Shown: positions 1-5,457, counted from the stretch's first letter. The stretch is DNA of 6,509 nt from an uncultured Erysipelotrichaceae bacterium (GCA_902803275.1 CADCPE010000228.1:1-6509); one strand, 5' to 3'. The notes: generated by a model from the letters alone, not told the origin. Made by a program: numbers and translations.

Positions 1-75
1 ATCGTCACTGATAAGAAGCCAAGCGACAACTTTATGAGATTTTTTGAAAATCGTCATATAAAGGTGTTGTATTAA
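1..75 (+). CDS. C-terminal end of a DeoR-family transcriptional regulator (partial)
   Basis: Reading from base 1 gives 24 codons and a TAA stop at 73-75; the 5' part lies outside the window. The tail begins IVTDKKPSDNF and ends in HIKVLY. An 'I(V)TD...' strand, then a helix, then 'gikviy' is how the sugar-phosphate-sensing domain of DeoR-type regulators typically ends. Such proteins usually repress a neighbouring sugar operon and are released by a phosphorylated intermediate. The position just upstream of a PTS operon on the same strand fits a local regulator. The identification rests on 24 residues and on context; the helix-turn-helix is not visible, so another sugar-binding regulator is possible. 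Confidence 0.55.
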   Translation: MVTDKKPSDNFMRFFENRHIKVLY

Positions 76-136
76 GCCCTTACAACTTTATATTATTAAA
101 GAAAATATGGCTTGTCAATGATAATATGATGATTAA

Positions 137-159
137 TTTGATAAAATTGTGATAATTTT
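137..159. promoter_or_regulatory. Candidate operator: TTTGATAAAA plus AAAATT-GTGAT-AATTTT inverted repeat
   Basis: TTTGATAAAA lies at 137-146 and overlaps a perfect 6-base inverted repeat (arms 143-148 and 154-159, 5-base centre). The repeat covers the candidate -35 box. The same 10-mer recurs in reverse orientation in the next two spacers (778-787 and 1214-1223). A natural reader would be the DeoR-like protein encoded just upstream, but that is inference. AT-rich spacers produce such repeats readily. Confidence 0.35.
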
Positions 160-177
160 GTAAAAAAGGTATATGAT
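147..177 (+). promoter_or_regulatory. Candidate promoter for the PTS operon
   Basis: TTGTGA (147-152) could be a -35 box. It pairs with TATATG (170-175, 17-base spacer) or with the better -10 match TATGAT (172-177, 19-base spacer). The region 76-198 is otherwise gene-free and very AT-rich, so box matches are weak evidence. The position, about 20-30 bases before the start codon and just ahead of the AAGGAG site at 185-190, is right for the main operon promoter. Confidence 0.35.
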
Positions 178-198
178 ATAAGAAAAGGAGATAGAAAT

Positions 199-735
199 AT
201 GCCACTAAATGATATTCTGAACGCTGATATCATCGATCTTAATGTGCAAGGTCAGAACAAGGATGAAGTATTGCACTACATGGCCAACGTCCTGCTTAAG
301 AACGGTTATATCAATGATGTAGATGTCTTTGTCAAAGATATCTATGAAAGAGAATCTGAAGGTCCTACAGGAATGGGATCTCACATCTCCATTCCGCACG
401 GAAAGTCCAATTCCGTCACCCGTAACGGCATTATGATCGGCAAGACAGTCAATCCGATCCGCTGGGAATCCAGCATGTCTGAAGATGGTTTCCAGGACAC
501 ACACCTGATCTTCCTGTTCTGTGTAAGCGCTGACGCCGAGTTTGCCAGAAACCACATGATGCTTCTTAGCGAACTGGCCGGAAAGCTTGGAAACGATGTT
601 AGAGTGACCAAACTTGCGGGTGCATCAACCAAGGAAGAGATCATGAACCTGCTGCTGTGCGATGACAGCGAACTGGGCGAAGTTGATAAGGTCCTTGAAG
701 AAGAAGAGATCGTAGATCTGGATATTGACCTGTAG
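199..735 (+). CDS. PTS fructose-family EIIA component, stand-alone
   Basis: Soluble cytoplasmic phosphocarrier that takes phosphate from HPr and passes it to EIIB. The 178-residue protein shows the fructose/mannitol EIIA fold: an N-terminal helix region (KDEVLHYMANVLLKNGYI, 21-38), the active-site segment GMGSHISIPHGK (58-69) with the phosphorylatable His67, and the second conserved His119 in RNHMMLLSELA. The domain ends near residue 155. It is followed by an acidic extension with EEEE at 167-170 and the terminal VDLDIDL, unusual for EIIA and shared with the EIIC of this operon. The start is supported by AAGGAG at 185-190, 8 bases upstream. It is the first gene of the operon. The true sugar cannot be read from EIIA; 'fructose' is only the family name. 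Confidence 0.93.
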   Translation: MPLNDILNADIIDLNVQGQNKDEVLHYMANVLLKNGYINDVDVFVKDIYERESEGPTGMGSHISIPHGKSNSVTRNGIMIGKTVNPIRWESSMSEDGFQDTHLIFLFCVSADAEFARNHMMLLSELAGKLGNDVRVTKLAGASTKEEIMNLLLCDDSELGEVDKVLEEEEIVDLDIDL

Positions 736-751
736 AAATGATCATAAAGTT

Positions 752-774
752 ATCATATTTATGTTAAATATGAT
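752..774. repeat. Perfect 10-bp palindrome with 3-base loop in the EIIA-EIIB spacer
   Basis: ATCATATTTA (752-761) and TAAATATGAT (765-774) are exact reverse complements around TGT. A competing stem can form between TGATCATA (739-746) and TATGATCA (769-776), using the same 3' arm. No U-tract follows, so it is not a standard terminator. It may be an operator (DNA level) or an RNA hairpin that sets mRNA stability between EIIA and EIIB. The spacer is AT-rich, but a 10-bp perfect arm is more than expected by chance in so short a stretch. Confidence 0.5.
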
Positions 775-787
775 CAATTTTATCAAA
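775..787 (-). promoter_or_regulatory. Second copy (inverted) of the 13-mer containing TTTGATAAAA
   Basis: CAATTTTATCAAA here is the exact reverse complement of bases 137-149 upstream of EIIA. It directly abuts the 752-774 palindrome. Both places also carry AATATGAT a few bases before the element (123-130 and 767-774), so the two spacers share a two-part pattern. This is a possible second binding site for the operon regulator; the function is inferred only. Confidence 0.35.
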
Positions 788-803
788 ATGTGTCTGGTTT
801 TTA

Positions 804-833
804 TTGATTAGGCTTATTCAAAAATATTAAAAT
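804..833 (+). promoter_or_regulatory. Weak candidate promoter upstream of EIIB
   Basis: TTGATT (804-809) and TAAAAT (828-833) are spaced by 18 bases, in the 136-base spacer between EIIA and EIIB. If real, it would let EIIB and EIIC be transcribed independently of EIIA. The surrounding sequence is almost all A/T, so a chance match is a serious alternative. The strong ribosome site for EIIB (AGGAG, 861-865) follows. Confidence 0.2.
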
Positions 834-871
834 TAAATTAAGCTAATTCAAGATAATGAAAGGAGTTCTAT

Positions 872-1183
872 ATGAATATTGTTGCAGTAACAGCTTGTAC
901 AGCAGGCATTGCCCACACTTATCTTGTTGCCGAAAAACTTCAGAAAGCTGCTGAAGAGTTAGGCCATAAGATCAAGGTCGAAACTCAGGGTTCTGCAGGT
1001 GTTGAGAACGAATTGACAGACGAAGACATCAATAATGCCGACGTTGTCATCTACGCTCACGATATCGCAGTACGTGGTGCCAACCGTTTCGCTGGCAAGA
1101 AGATCGTCGATGTTCCTATCGGTACAGCAATGAAACAGCCTAAGAGCTTGATTGCTACTATCGAAAAGAAACTTGGCAAGTAA
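872..1183 (+). CDS. PTS fructose-family EIIB component, stand-alone
   Basis: Cytoplasmic phosphocarrier that receives phosphate from EIIA on a cysteine and donates it to the sugar bound by EIIC. At 103 residues it is the normal size of a single fructose-type EIIB domain. The active-site loop is VTACTAGIAHTYL (6-18), with the phosphorylated Cys9; most relatives have CPTGIAHTY, so Thr-Ala replaces Pro-Thr after the cysteine. Further family signatures are KVETQGSAGVENELT (35-49) and the AHDIAV...RFAGKK stretch (62-76). AGGAG at 861-865 sits 6 bases before the start. Unlike EIIA and EIIC, it has no acidic tail and ends KKLGK. Its place between EIIA and EIIC makes it the B subunit of the same transporter. 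Confidence 0.93.
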   Translation: MNIVAVTACTAGIAHTYLVAEKLQKAAEELGHKIKVETQGSAGVENELTDEDINNADVVIYAHDIAVRGANRFAGKKIVDVPIGTAMKQPKSLIATIEKKLGK

Positions 1184-1197
1184 CATTATCTTATTTA

Positions 1198-1223
1198 TTT
1201 GATTAATTATTTGTTTTATCAAA
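1198..1223. promoter_or_regulatory. Inverted repeat TTTGAT...ATCAAA in the EIIB-EIIC spacer
   Basis: TTTGAT (1198-1203) and ATCAAA (1218-1223) form a spaced inverted repeat. The right arm is the third copy of TTTTATCAAA (1214-1223). TGATTAATT (1200-1208) also matches 130-138 upstream of EIIA. It lies just ahead of the EIIC ribosome site, a GA-rich AGAGAGGG (1223-1230) set 11 bases from the ATG, longer than usual. It is a possible repeated regulator site or RNA structure near the EIIC start; function is not shown. Confidence 0.3.
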
Positions 1224-1241
1224 GAGAGGGAAAATTAATTT

Positions 1242-2363
1242 ATGAAATTAAATTTTACTGAAATGAGAAAACATGTAATGACCGGTATTTCATTCCTTAT
1301 TCCAATGGTTGTCATGGCCGGTATTACAGGTGCTATTCAGAAGGCTTATTCTTGGAGTGGTGTTCCACTTTCAGATCCTACAATCAGTGGTCTGGCTTAC
1401 TCAGGCTATTCAATCACTAAGATTTCCGACTACATGCACATGTTAGGCGAAATGAACGGCAACGGCTTCAACTGGGCTTATGCATTCCTGTGCGCAGGTA
1501 TCGCATTCTCTATCGCTGACCGTCCGGGTATTGTTCCTGGTTTCGCTATCGGTTACTACGCTGGTGGTCCTACAAAGACTGGTTTCGTTGGCGCTATGCT
1601 GATGGGCTTCTTGGTAGGTTACTTCGTAAAATGGATGAAGACCTGGAAGCTTCCTAAGGCTTTACAGGGCTTAATGCCAGTTCTTATCATCCCGGTAGTT
1701 GCTACATGTGTTGCTACATTCGTATTCTTCGGTTTACTGATGAAACCGTTATCTGCAATGATGCTTGCTTTCCAGCACTGGATCGAAGGTCTTTCAGGCT
1801 CTTCATTATTCGTTGCTGGTGCAGTTATCGGTGCCTGCATGGGCTTCGATATGGGTGGTCCTGTCAACAAGACTGCTTCTATGGCTGCTAACGCATTATA
1901 CGCTGACAACGATGTAAACGGTGGTATCGGTGCCGCTGCTGAAACTGCTAAGATCCTTGGCGGTATGACTCCAGCATTAGGTGTCGGCTTAGCTGCTTTG
2001 ATCGCTCCTAAGAAGTTCACTCAGCAGCAGAAAGACGCTGCTTACACATGCATCCCTATGGGTCTGTGCTTCATTACCGAAGGTGTCTTACCGTTCGTTG
2101 CTGAAGACGCTGCAAGAGTCGTTCCAGCTTCTATGATCGGTTCAGCACTCGCTGGTGGTCTGGCTATGGCTTCTCGTGTAGAAACTCAGGCTGCTCACGG
2201 TGGTATCTTCGTTGCTCCTACTTCAAACAAGATCGGTCTTTGGTTCTTATACCTGGCTATCGGTTCAGTTGTTACAGCTGTAATCTACGCTATTATCAAG
2301 AAGACTCCATCTGAGGAAGATGTTGTTGAAGAAGAAGTTGTAGATCTTGACATCGACTTATAA
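1242..2363 (+). CDS. PTS fructose-family EIIC permease subunit, stand-alone
   Basis: Integral membrane channel that binds the substrate and couples its uptake to phosphorylation by EIIB. The 373 residues match a single fructose-type EIIC. Hydrophobic segments fall near 14-32, 80-105, 114-130, 144-168, 188-202, 240-255, 270-286, 296-310 and 331-352. Family motifs: RPGIVPGF (94-101), GFDMGGPVNKTA (201-212), GGMTPALGVGLA (240-251), ITEGVLPF (278-285) and the AHGGIF loop (318-323). After the last helix, a cytoplasmic acidic tail (about 355-373) ends in EEEVVDLDIDL, nearly copying the EIIA tail. Codon choice is strongly biased to GGT, GCT, ATC and TTC, suggesting high expression. Subunits are usually fused in this family; here A, B and C are separate. 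The substrate is unknown. Confidence 0.93.
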   Translation: MKLNFTEMRKHVMTGISFLIPMVVMAGITGAIQKAYSWSGVPLSDPTISGLAYSGYSITKISDYMHMLGEMNGNGFNWAYAFLCAGIAFSIADRPGIVPGFAIGYYAGGPTKTGFVGAMLMGFLVGYFVKWMKTWKLPKALQGLMPVLIIPVVATCVATFVFFGLLMKPLSAMMLAFQHWIEGLSGSSLFVAGAVIGACMGFDMGGPVNKTASMAANALYADNDVNGGIGAAAETAKILGGMTPALGVGLAALIAPKKFTQQQKDAAYTCIPMGLCFITEGVLPFVAEDAARVVPASMIGSALAGGLAMASRVETQAAHGGIFVAPTSNKIGLWFLYLAIGSVVTAVIYAIIKKTPSEEDVVEEEVVDLDIDL

Positions 2364-2432
2364 TAGTTGAATTGATTAGGACTTGAATTAGAAGAAAAAA
2401 CAATAACGATTCATATAGAAGGAATTTGAATT

Positions 2433-3317
2433 ATGTATGTAAATATGAAGTATATCCTTGATGCCGCAAACCGTGATAACTATGCTGTTATGGCTATCAA
2501 CTGCGTCAACATGGAAATGGCAAGAGCTGCTATTGAAGCTGCTGAAGAAGAACATTCACCTATCATCGTACAGTTCGGTGTCGGCCAGATGAGTAAACTG
2601 GCTCATCCGACAGAGATGGTTCCAATGATCAAGGCTATGGCTGAAAGAGCCAGTGTTCCGGTTTGTCTGAACCTGGACCACGGTCCATCTTTCGAAGCTG
2701 AAGTCGATGCGATCAAATGGGGCTTCTCAAACGTCATGATCGATGCATCATCATTGCCATATGAAGAGAACGTCAGACGTTCACGTATGGTTGCCGATAT
2801 GGCTCACGCAAAGGGTATCAGCGTCGAAGCTGAACTCGGACACGTAGGTCAGGCTGCTGATGGTGACGGCAAGACTGCCGATATGTACACCAATGTTGAA
2901 CAGGCTGTCGACTTTGTCAAGAAGACAGGCGTTGATGCATTGGCAGTTGCGATCGGCACAGCCCACGGTAAATATCCTGAGGGCTATGTACCGGTATTGG
3001 ACTTTGAAAGACTGGCTCAACTTAAAGCTGCTCTGAAGATGCCACTGGTATTACATGGCGGTTCCGGTTCTGGTGAAGAAAACATTAGAAAAGCCGTCGC
3101 TGGAGGCATAAACAAAATCAATGTTTGTACAGATGCATTCCATGCAGCCGAAAAGGCTATGAAGGCTAAATGGGAAGCTGAACCAAATACCGATTATCTG
3201 GGAATCTGCATGGTAGCTGAAAAAGCTGTCAAGGAATTCGTCAGAGACTATATCCGCTTAATTGGTTCAAATAATCGTTATACTTTCGAAGCTGCTGACA
3301 ACGGCAGTAAAGAATAA
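2433..3317 (+). CDS. Class II (metal-dependent) fructose-bisphosphate-aldolase-family protein
   Basis: Cytoplasmic zinc aldolase of the FbaA/GatY/KbaY/IolJ family, which reversibly splits a phosphorylated ketose to dihydroxyacetone phosphate and an aldehyde. The 294 residues are the usual length. Visible are the catalytic Asp82 and metal ligand His83 in NLDHGPSFE (80-88), Glu134 in EAELGHVG, His178 in GTAHGKY, His208 in HGGSGSG (208-214), and the substrate-binding Asn230 in KINVCTD. VMIDAS (101-106) replaces the more usual MIDGS. The ribosome site AAGGA (2419-2423) is 9 bases before the ATG, and MYVNMKYIL is a typical family start. It follows EIIC by 69 bases with no terminator, so it probably shares the transcript. 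Without a FruK-like or TagC-like kinase here, the substrate may be a ketose monophosphate or keto-sugar-acid phosphate, as for IolJ; that is inference. Confidence 0.9.
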   Translation: MYVNMKYILDAANRDNYAVMAINCVNMEMARAAIEAAEEEHSPIIVQFGVGQMSKLAHPTEMVPMIKAMAERASVPVCLNLDHGPSFEAEVDAIKWGFSNVMIDASSLPYEENVRRSRMVADMAHAKGISVEAELGHVGQAADGDGKTADMYTNVEQAVDFVKKTGVDALAVAIGTAHGKYPEGYVPVLDFERLAQLKAALKMPLVLHGGSGSGEENIRKAVAGGINKINVCTDAFHAAEKAMKAKWEAEPNTDYLGICMVAEKAVKEFVRDYIRLIGSNNRYTFEAADNGSKE

Positions 3318-3322
3318 CAAAC

Positions 3323-3354
3323 ACAGGCGGAGTTGATAGCTCCGCCTGTTTCTT
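3323..3354 (+). terminator. Rho-independent terminator after the aldolase
   Basis: ACAGGCGGAG (3323-3332) and CTCCGCCTGT (3340-3349) form a perfect 10-bp GC-rich stem with a 7-base loop, followed by TTTCTT (3349-3354). It begins 5 bases after the aldolase stop. It should end or strongly attenuate the PTS-aldolase transcript, leaving the isomerase dependent on read-through or the candidate promoter that follows. The U-tract is interrupted by one C, so partial read-through is plausible. Confidence 0.85.
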
Positions 3355-3357
3355 AAA

Positions 3358-3386
3358 TTGGAAAACAAACTCAATGAGTATATATA
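3358..3386 (+). promoter_or_regulatory. Candidate internal promoter ahead of the isomerase gene
   Basis: TTGGAA (3358-3363) and TATATA (3381-3386) are separated by exactly 17 bases, each matching four of six consensus positions. They lie directly after a strong terminator and before a good ribosome site (AAGGAG, 3398-3403), where a second promoter would be expected if the catabolic genes form their own transcription unit. Confidence 0.4.
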
Positions 3387-3412
3387 GATAAATAATCAAG
3401 GAGAAAAAATCT

Positions 3413-4069
3413 ATGAAAATCGCAATGATCAATGAATTTTCTCAGTCTGCCAAGAATGATCTGATTCTGAGTGTACTGAAAGAAGTTGTAGAACCGATGG
3501 GCCACACCGTATACAACACCGGAATGAATACACAGGATGCACCTTTACAGCTTGGTGAACCGGGTTATCTCACCTACCTCAACATCGGTGTTCAGGCTGC
3601 TTTGTTGCTCAACTCAGGTGCTGTAGATTTTGTCGTTACCGGCTGCGGTACCGGACAGGGTGCGCTGATGGCCTGCAACATGATGCCGGGCGTTGTGTGC
3701 GGATATTGCATCGAACCAAGTGACGCCTATCTCTTCTTGCAGATAAATAACGGTAATGCACTGGCACTTCCTTATGCCAAGGGCTTTGGCTGGGGTGCTG
3801 ACGTCAACCTCAAGAACATCTTCACGATCGCTTTCGGTTCACCTAAAGGCATGGGCTATCCGAATGAACCGGGCCGCAAGGAATCACAGAACAGAAATGC
3901 TGCCAAGCTCGTAGAAGTCAAGGCTGCGATCGCAAAACCGTTGATCGAAGGTCTCAAAGCCATGGATCAGGATGTCGTAAAGAAGTCACTTACTCCTCGA
4001 TTCTTACAGTGCTTCAATGAGGGATGCAAGGATCCTGAACTGAAGGCCTTTGTTGATTCACTGCTTTAG
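3413..4069 (+). CDS. RpiB/LacA/LacB-family sugar-phosphate isomerase, divergent long form
   Basis: Probable cytoplasmic aldose-ketose phosphate isomerase. The 218-residue protein has the RpiB-type core with VVTGCGTGQGALMACNM (74-90); Cys78 matches the catalytic base of the CGTG motif. INNGNALALPYAKGFG (111-126) corresponds to the family's HNDANVL...G region. It differs from ordinary RpiB: the N-terminal DHAG motif is absent (MKIAMINEFSQSAKND instead), and the protein runs about 60-70 residues past the usual 150, with a separate C-terminal segment (about 155-218: AAKLVEVKAAIAKPLIEGLK...). I recall such an RpiB-plus-C-terminal-extension subgroup in databases, with no firm substrate. AAGGAG is 9 bases before the ATG. 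Flanked by terminators on both sides, it may be regulated separately. Real substrates could be C4, C5 or C6 phosphates. Confidence 0.82.
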   Translation: MKIAMINEFSQSAKNDLILSVLKEVVEPMGHTVYNTGMNTQDAPLQLGEPGYLTYLNIGVQAALLLNSGAVDFVVTGCGTGQGALMACNMMPGVVCGYCIEPSDAYLFLQINNGNALALPYAKGFGWGADVNLKNIFTIAFGSPKGMGYPNEPGRKESQNRNAAKLVEVKAAIAKPLIEGLKAMDQDVVKKSLTPRFLQCFNEGCKDPELKAFVDSLL

Positions 4070-4078
4070 AAAATAAAA

Positions 4079-4102
4079 GGTGCCTTCGCGGCACCGCTTT
4101 TT
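4079..4102 (+). terminator. Hairpin terminator between isomerase and dehydrogenase genes
   Basis: GGTGCC (4079-4084), a 5-base TTCGC loop and GGCACC (4090-4095) form a stable stem, followed by GC and five T (4098-4102). It starts 9 bases after the isomerase stop and ends only 12 bases before the next ATG. No promoter fits between it and the dehydrogenase gene, so that gene must rely on read-through or on a promoter inside the isomerase gene. Confidence 0.8.
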
Positions 4103-4105
4103 GAA

Positions 4106-4109
4106 AGGA
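4106..4109 (+). promoter_or_regulatory. Ribosome binding site directly behind a terminator
   Basis: AGGA (within AAAGGA, 4104-4109) lies 5 bases before the ATG at 4115 and only 3 bases beyond the terminator U-tract. The close fit means the hairpin could influence translation as well as transcription of the dehydrogenase. It also fixes the ATG at 4115 as the start. Confidence 0.6.
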
Positions 4110-4114
4110 CAATT

Positions 4115-5176
4115 ATGGTACAGAATTTTCTGCCTCGTTATACATTGGGCTCAGATGCTTTCAGCAAGATCCATGAAGTAGTTTCTCCTTACGGGAACAA
4201 GGTCTGCCTTTTATATGGCGAAAAAGCCTTCAATGCCAGCAAGGATAAACTGCTGCCTTATCTGAAAGATCTTGAGATCGTTCATCAGGAAGTCTATGGC
4301 AAGGAAGCTTCCTATGCCAATATCGACAGGATCTCTGCCAACGAAGATGTGAAAAAGGCTGATGTACTGATCGGAATAGGCGGAGGCAAGTGCCTGGATG
4401 TCACAAAGATGGTAGGTGACAGGCTGGGCAAGCCGGTCTTCACGATCGCCTCGATCGCTTCGACCTGTGCGGCCGTGACAAAGATCTCCATCATCCACAA
4501 TGATGACGGTTCCTTCAAGGAAGTGTACAGACTGAAGAATGTCCCGATCCACTGCTTCATCGATCCGGATATCATTGTAAGTGCACCGGAAAAGTATTTC
4601 TGGGCCGGCATGGGCGACACGATGGCCAAACATGTTGAGTCAGTCTTTTCCAGCAAGAACGACATCCTGGATTTTGAAAGCAGCTACGGCGTAACTGTTT
4701 CCAGACTCTGCTATGAGCCGATCCTGGAAAAGGGCGAAAAGGCCTATGAAGATGTAAAGAAACATCTTTCCACACCGGAAGTTGAAGATGTCATAAAGTC
4801 CATCATCATTGCGACCGGTTCGGTATCGGTCAGTGTCAATCCGGACTACAATTCCGCACTGGCTCATGCACTGTACTATGGTCTGACTGTCAGGGAGTGG
4901 ATGGAGAGAAAACATCTGCATGGGGAGATCGTTTCCTATGGCACACTTGTTCAGCTGCTGCTGGATGAGCAGTATGATGAATTAAGAAGGGTATATGACT
5001 TCAACAGGGAGGTCAGACTTCCGGTATGTCTGAAGGATCTTGATCTTGAAAAGGATGATCCGCTTGATGATGTCCTTGATGCGACGATCATCAATCCGGA
5101 ACTGAACCACATACCATATCCTATAACCAAGCAGATGGTCAAAGAGACGATCCTGAAGCTCGAAGACTATCAATAA
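4115..5176 (+). CDS. Iron-containing alcohol dehydrogenase family protein, GldA/HcxA-like
   Basis: NAD(P)-dependent metal dehydrogenase of the cytoplasm, 353 residues, normal for the glycerol-dehydrogenase branch. The dinucleotide-binding loop is GIGGGKCLD (87-95). Metal ligands appear as Asp168 in GMGDTMAK (165-172), His251 in ALAHAL, and His269 in HLHGEIVSYG. In glycerol dehydrogenases the substrate loop reads STDAP; here it is STCAAVT (116-122), so the aspartate is Cys118. From memory, this STCAA/ATCAA form resembles E. coli YbdH (HcxA), a 2-oxoacid/2-hydroxyacid dehydrogenase, rather than true GldA. A hydroxyacid or ketoacid substrate would suit the DUF1537 acid sugar kinase downstream. 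Codons are less biased than in the PTS genes (AGA and AGG arginines, many CTG), suggesting lower expression. The exact substrate is not known. Confidence 0.87.
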   Translation: MVQNFLPRYTLGSDAFSKIHEVVSPYGNKVCLLYGEKAFNASKDKLLPYLKDLEIVHQEVYGKEASYANIDRISANEDVKKADVLIGIGGGKCLDVTKMVGDRLGKPVFTIASIASTCAAVTKISIIHNDDGSFKEVYRLKNVPIHCFIDPDIIVSAPEKYFWAGMGDTMAKHVESVFSSKNDILDFESSYGVTVSRLCYEPILEKGEKAYEDVKKHLSTPEVEDVIKSIIIATGSVSVSVNPDYNSALAHALYYGLTVREWMERKHLHGEIVSYGTLVQLLLDEQYDELRRVYDFNREVRLPVCLKDLDLEKDDPLDDVLDATIINPELNHIPYPITKQMVKETILKLEDYQ

Positions 5177-5196
5177 AAAAAGAAGCCTAAGCTTCT
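5174..5196 (-). terminator. Terminator for the minus-strand small gene
   Basis: On the minus strand, AGAAGC-TTAG-GCTTCT (bases 5196-5181) is a 6-bp stem with a 4-base loop followed by a run of seven T (complement of the A-run 5174-5180). The stem overlaps the stop codon of the small minus-strand gene. On the plus strand no T-run follows, so it serves the minus-strand gene and supports that gene being real. Confidence 0.7.
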
Positions 5197-5422
5197 ATTG
5201 GAGCAGACTCTTGGGGATCGCCGCCAGTGCCATTGTGATGACCAGGATGATGATCCCGAGCTTGCGCAGTTTCAATTCCTTCTCGTTGTAATATAGCGGA
5301 ACATTGGGAGACTTCTTCTGACGTTCCGAGAACGTGACTCTGATATAGCCGATGAGAAAGACACCAACGAGTGCTCCGATATACATCAGGATATCTCTGA
5401 TAAGTAAGAGTGATATGACCAT
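5195..5422 (-). CDS. Small two-helix membrane protein of unknown function
   Basis: A 75-residue reading frame lies alone on the minus strand, between two plus-strand operon genes and overlapping neither. It has two hydrophobic segments (about 11-27, ILMYIGALVGVFLIGYI, and 55-70, LGIIILVITMALAAIP) joined by a strongly basic loop (28-54) with eight Lys/Arg against three Glu. By the positive-inside rule the loop is cytoplasmic and both ends face out. A terminator sits exactly at its end. The start is uncertain: no good ribosome site precedes the ATG at 5422, and AT-rich promoter-like sequence lies immediately upstream, so it may be nearly leaderless. An internal Met13 (5386-5384), preceded by AGAGAT, would give 63 residues. 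I do not recognise the family. Confidence 0.62.
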   Translation of the reverse strand: MVISLLLIRDILMYIGALVGVFLIGYIRVTFSERQKKSPNVPLYYNEKELKLRKLGIIILVITMALAAIPKSLLQ

Positions 5423-5452
5423 AAATATATTTTAATATAAAGATTGTTTAAA

Positions 5453-5457
5453 AGGAG
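5453..5457 (+). promoter_or_regulatory. Ribosome binding site that sets the start of the racemase-fold gene
   Basis: AGGAG lies 7 bases before the ATG at 5465. An upstream in-frame TTG (5444) would add seven residues but would place this site inside the gene, so 5465 is the better start. Confidence 0.75.

Noticed and set aside
66..86. GTTGTA/TACAAC 6-bp stem over the stop codon of the upstream regulator, as a terminator
   Set aside because: The stem is short and AT-rich with a 9-base loop, and the following T-rich stretch is broken (TTTATATTATT); too weak to annotate.
205..555. 116-codon minus-strand frame inside the EIIA gene
   Set aside because: Lies wholly antisense to a clearly conserved EIIA gene; the translation shows no recognisable domain and no terminator or ribosome site supports it.
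1619..2020. 133-codon minus-strand frame inside EIIC
   Set aside because: Alanine/proline-rich antisense shadow of the biased GCT/GGT codons of EIIC; no independent evidence.
803..2380. 10-mer ATTGATTAGG shared by the EIIA-EIIB spacer (803-812) and the EIIC-aldolase spacer (2371-2380), as a regulatory site
   Set aside because: Only two copies in AT-rich DNA, with no symmetry and different distances to the next gene; chance is a sufficient explanation.
199..3317. Ordinary fructose utilisation operon (fruR-fruK-fruA type)
   Set aside because: No 1-phosphofructokinase is present, the transporter subunits are unfused, and the genes downstream include an acid sugar kinase and a racemase-fold enzyme.
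4211..4665. Two overlapping minus-strand frames (140 and 117 codons) inside the dehydrogenase gene
   Set aside because: Both are fully antisense to a gene with intact catalytic motifs; neither resembles a known family.
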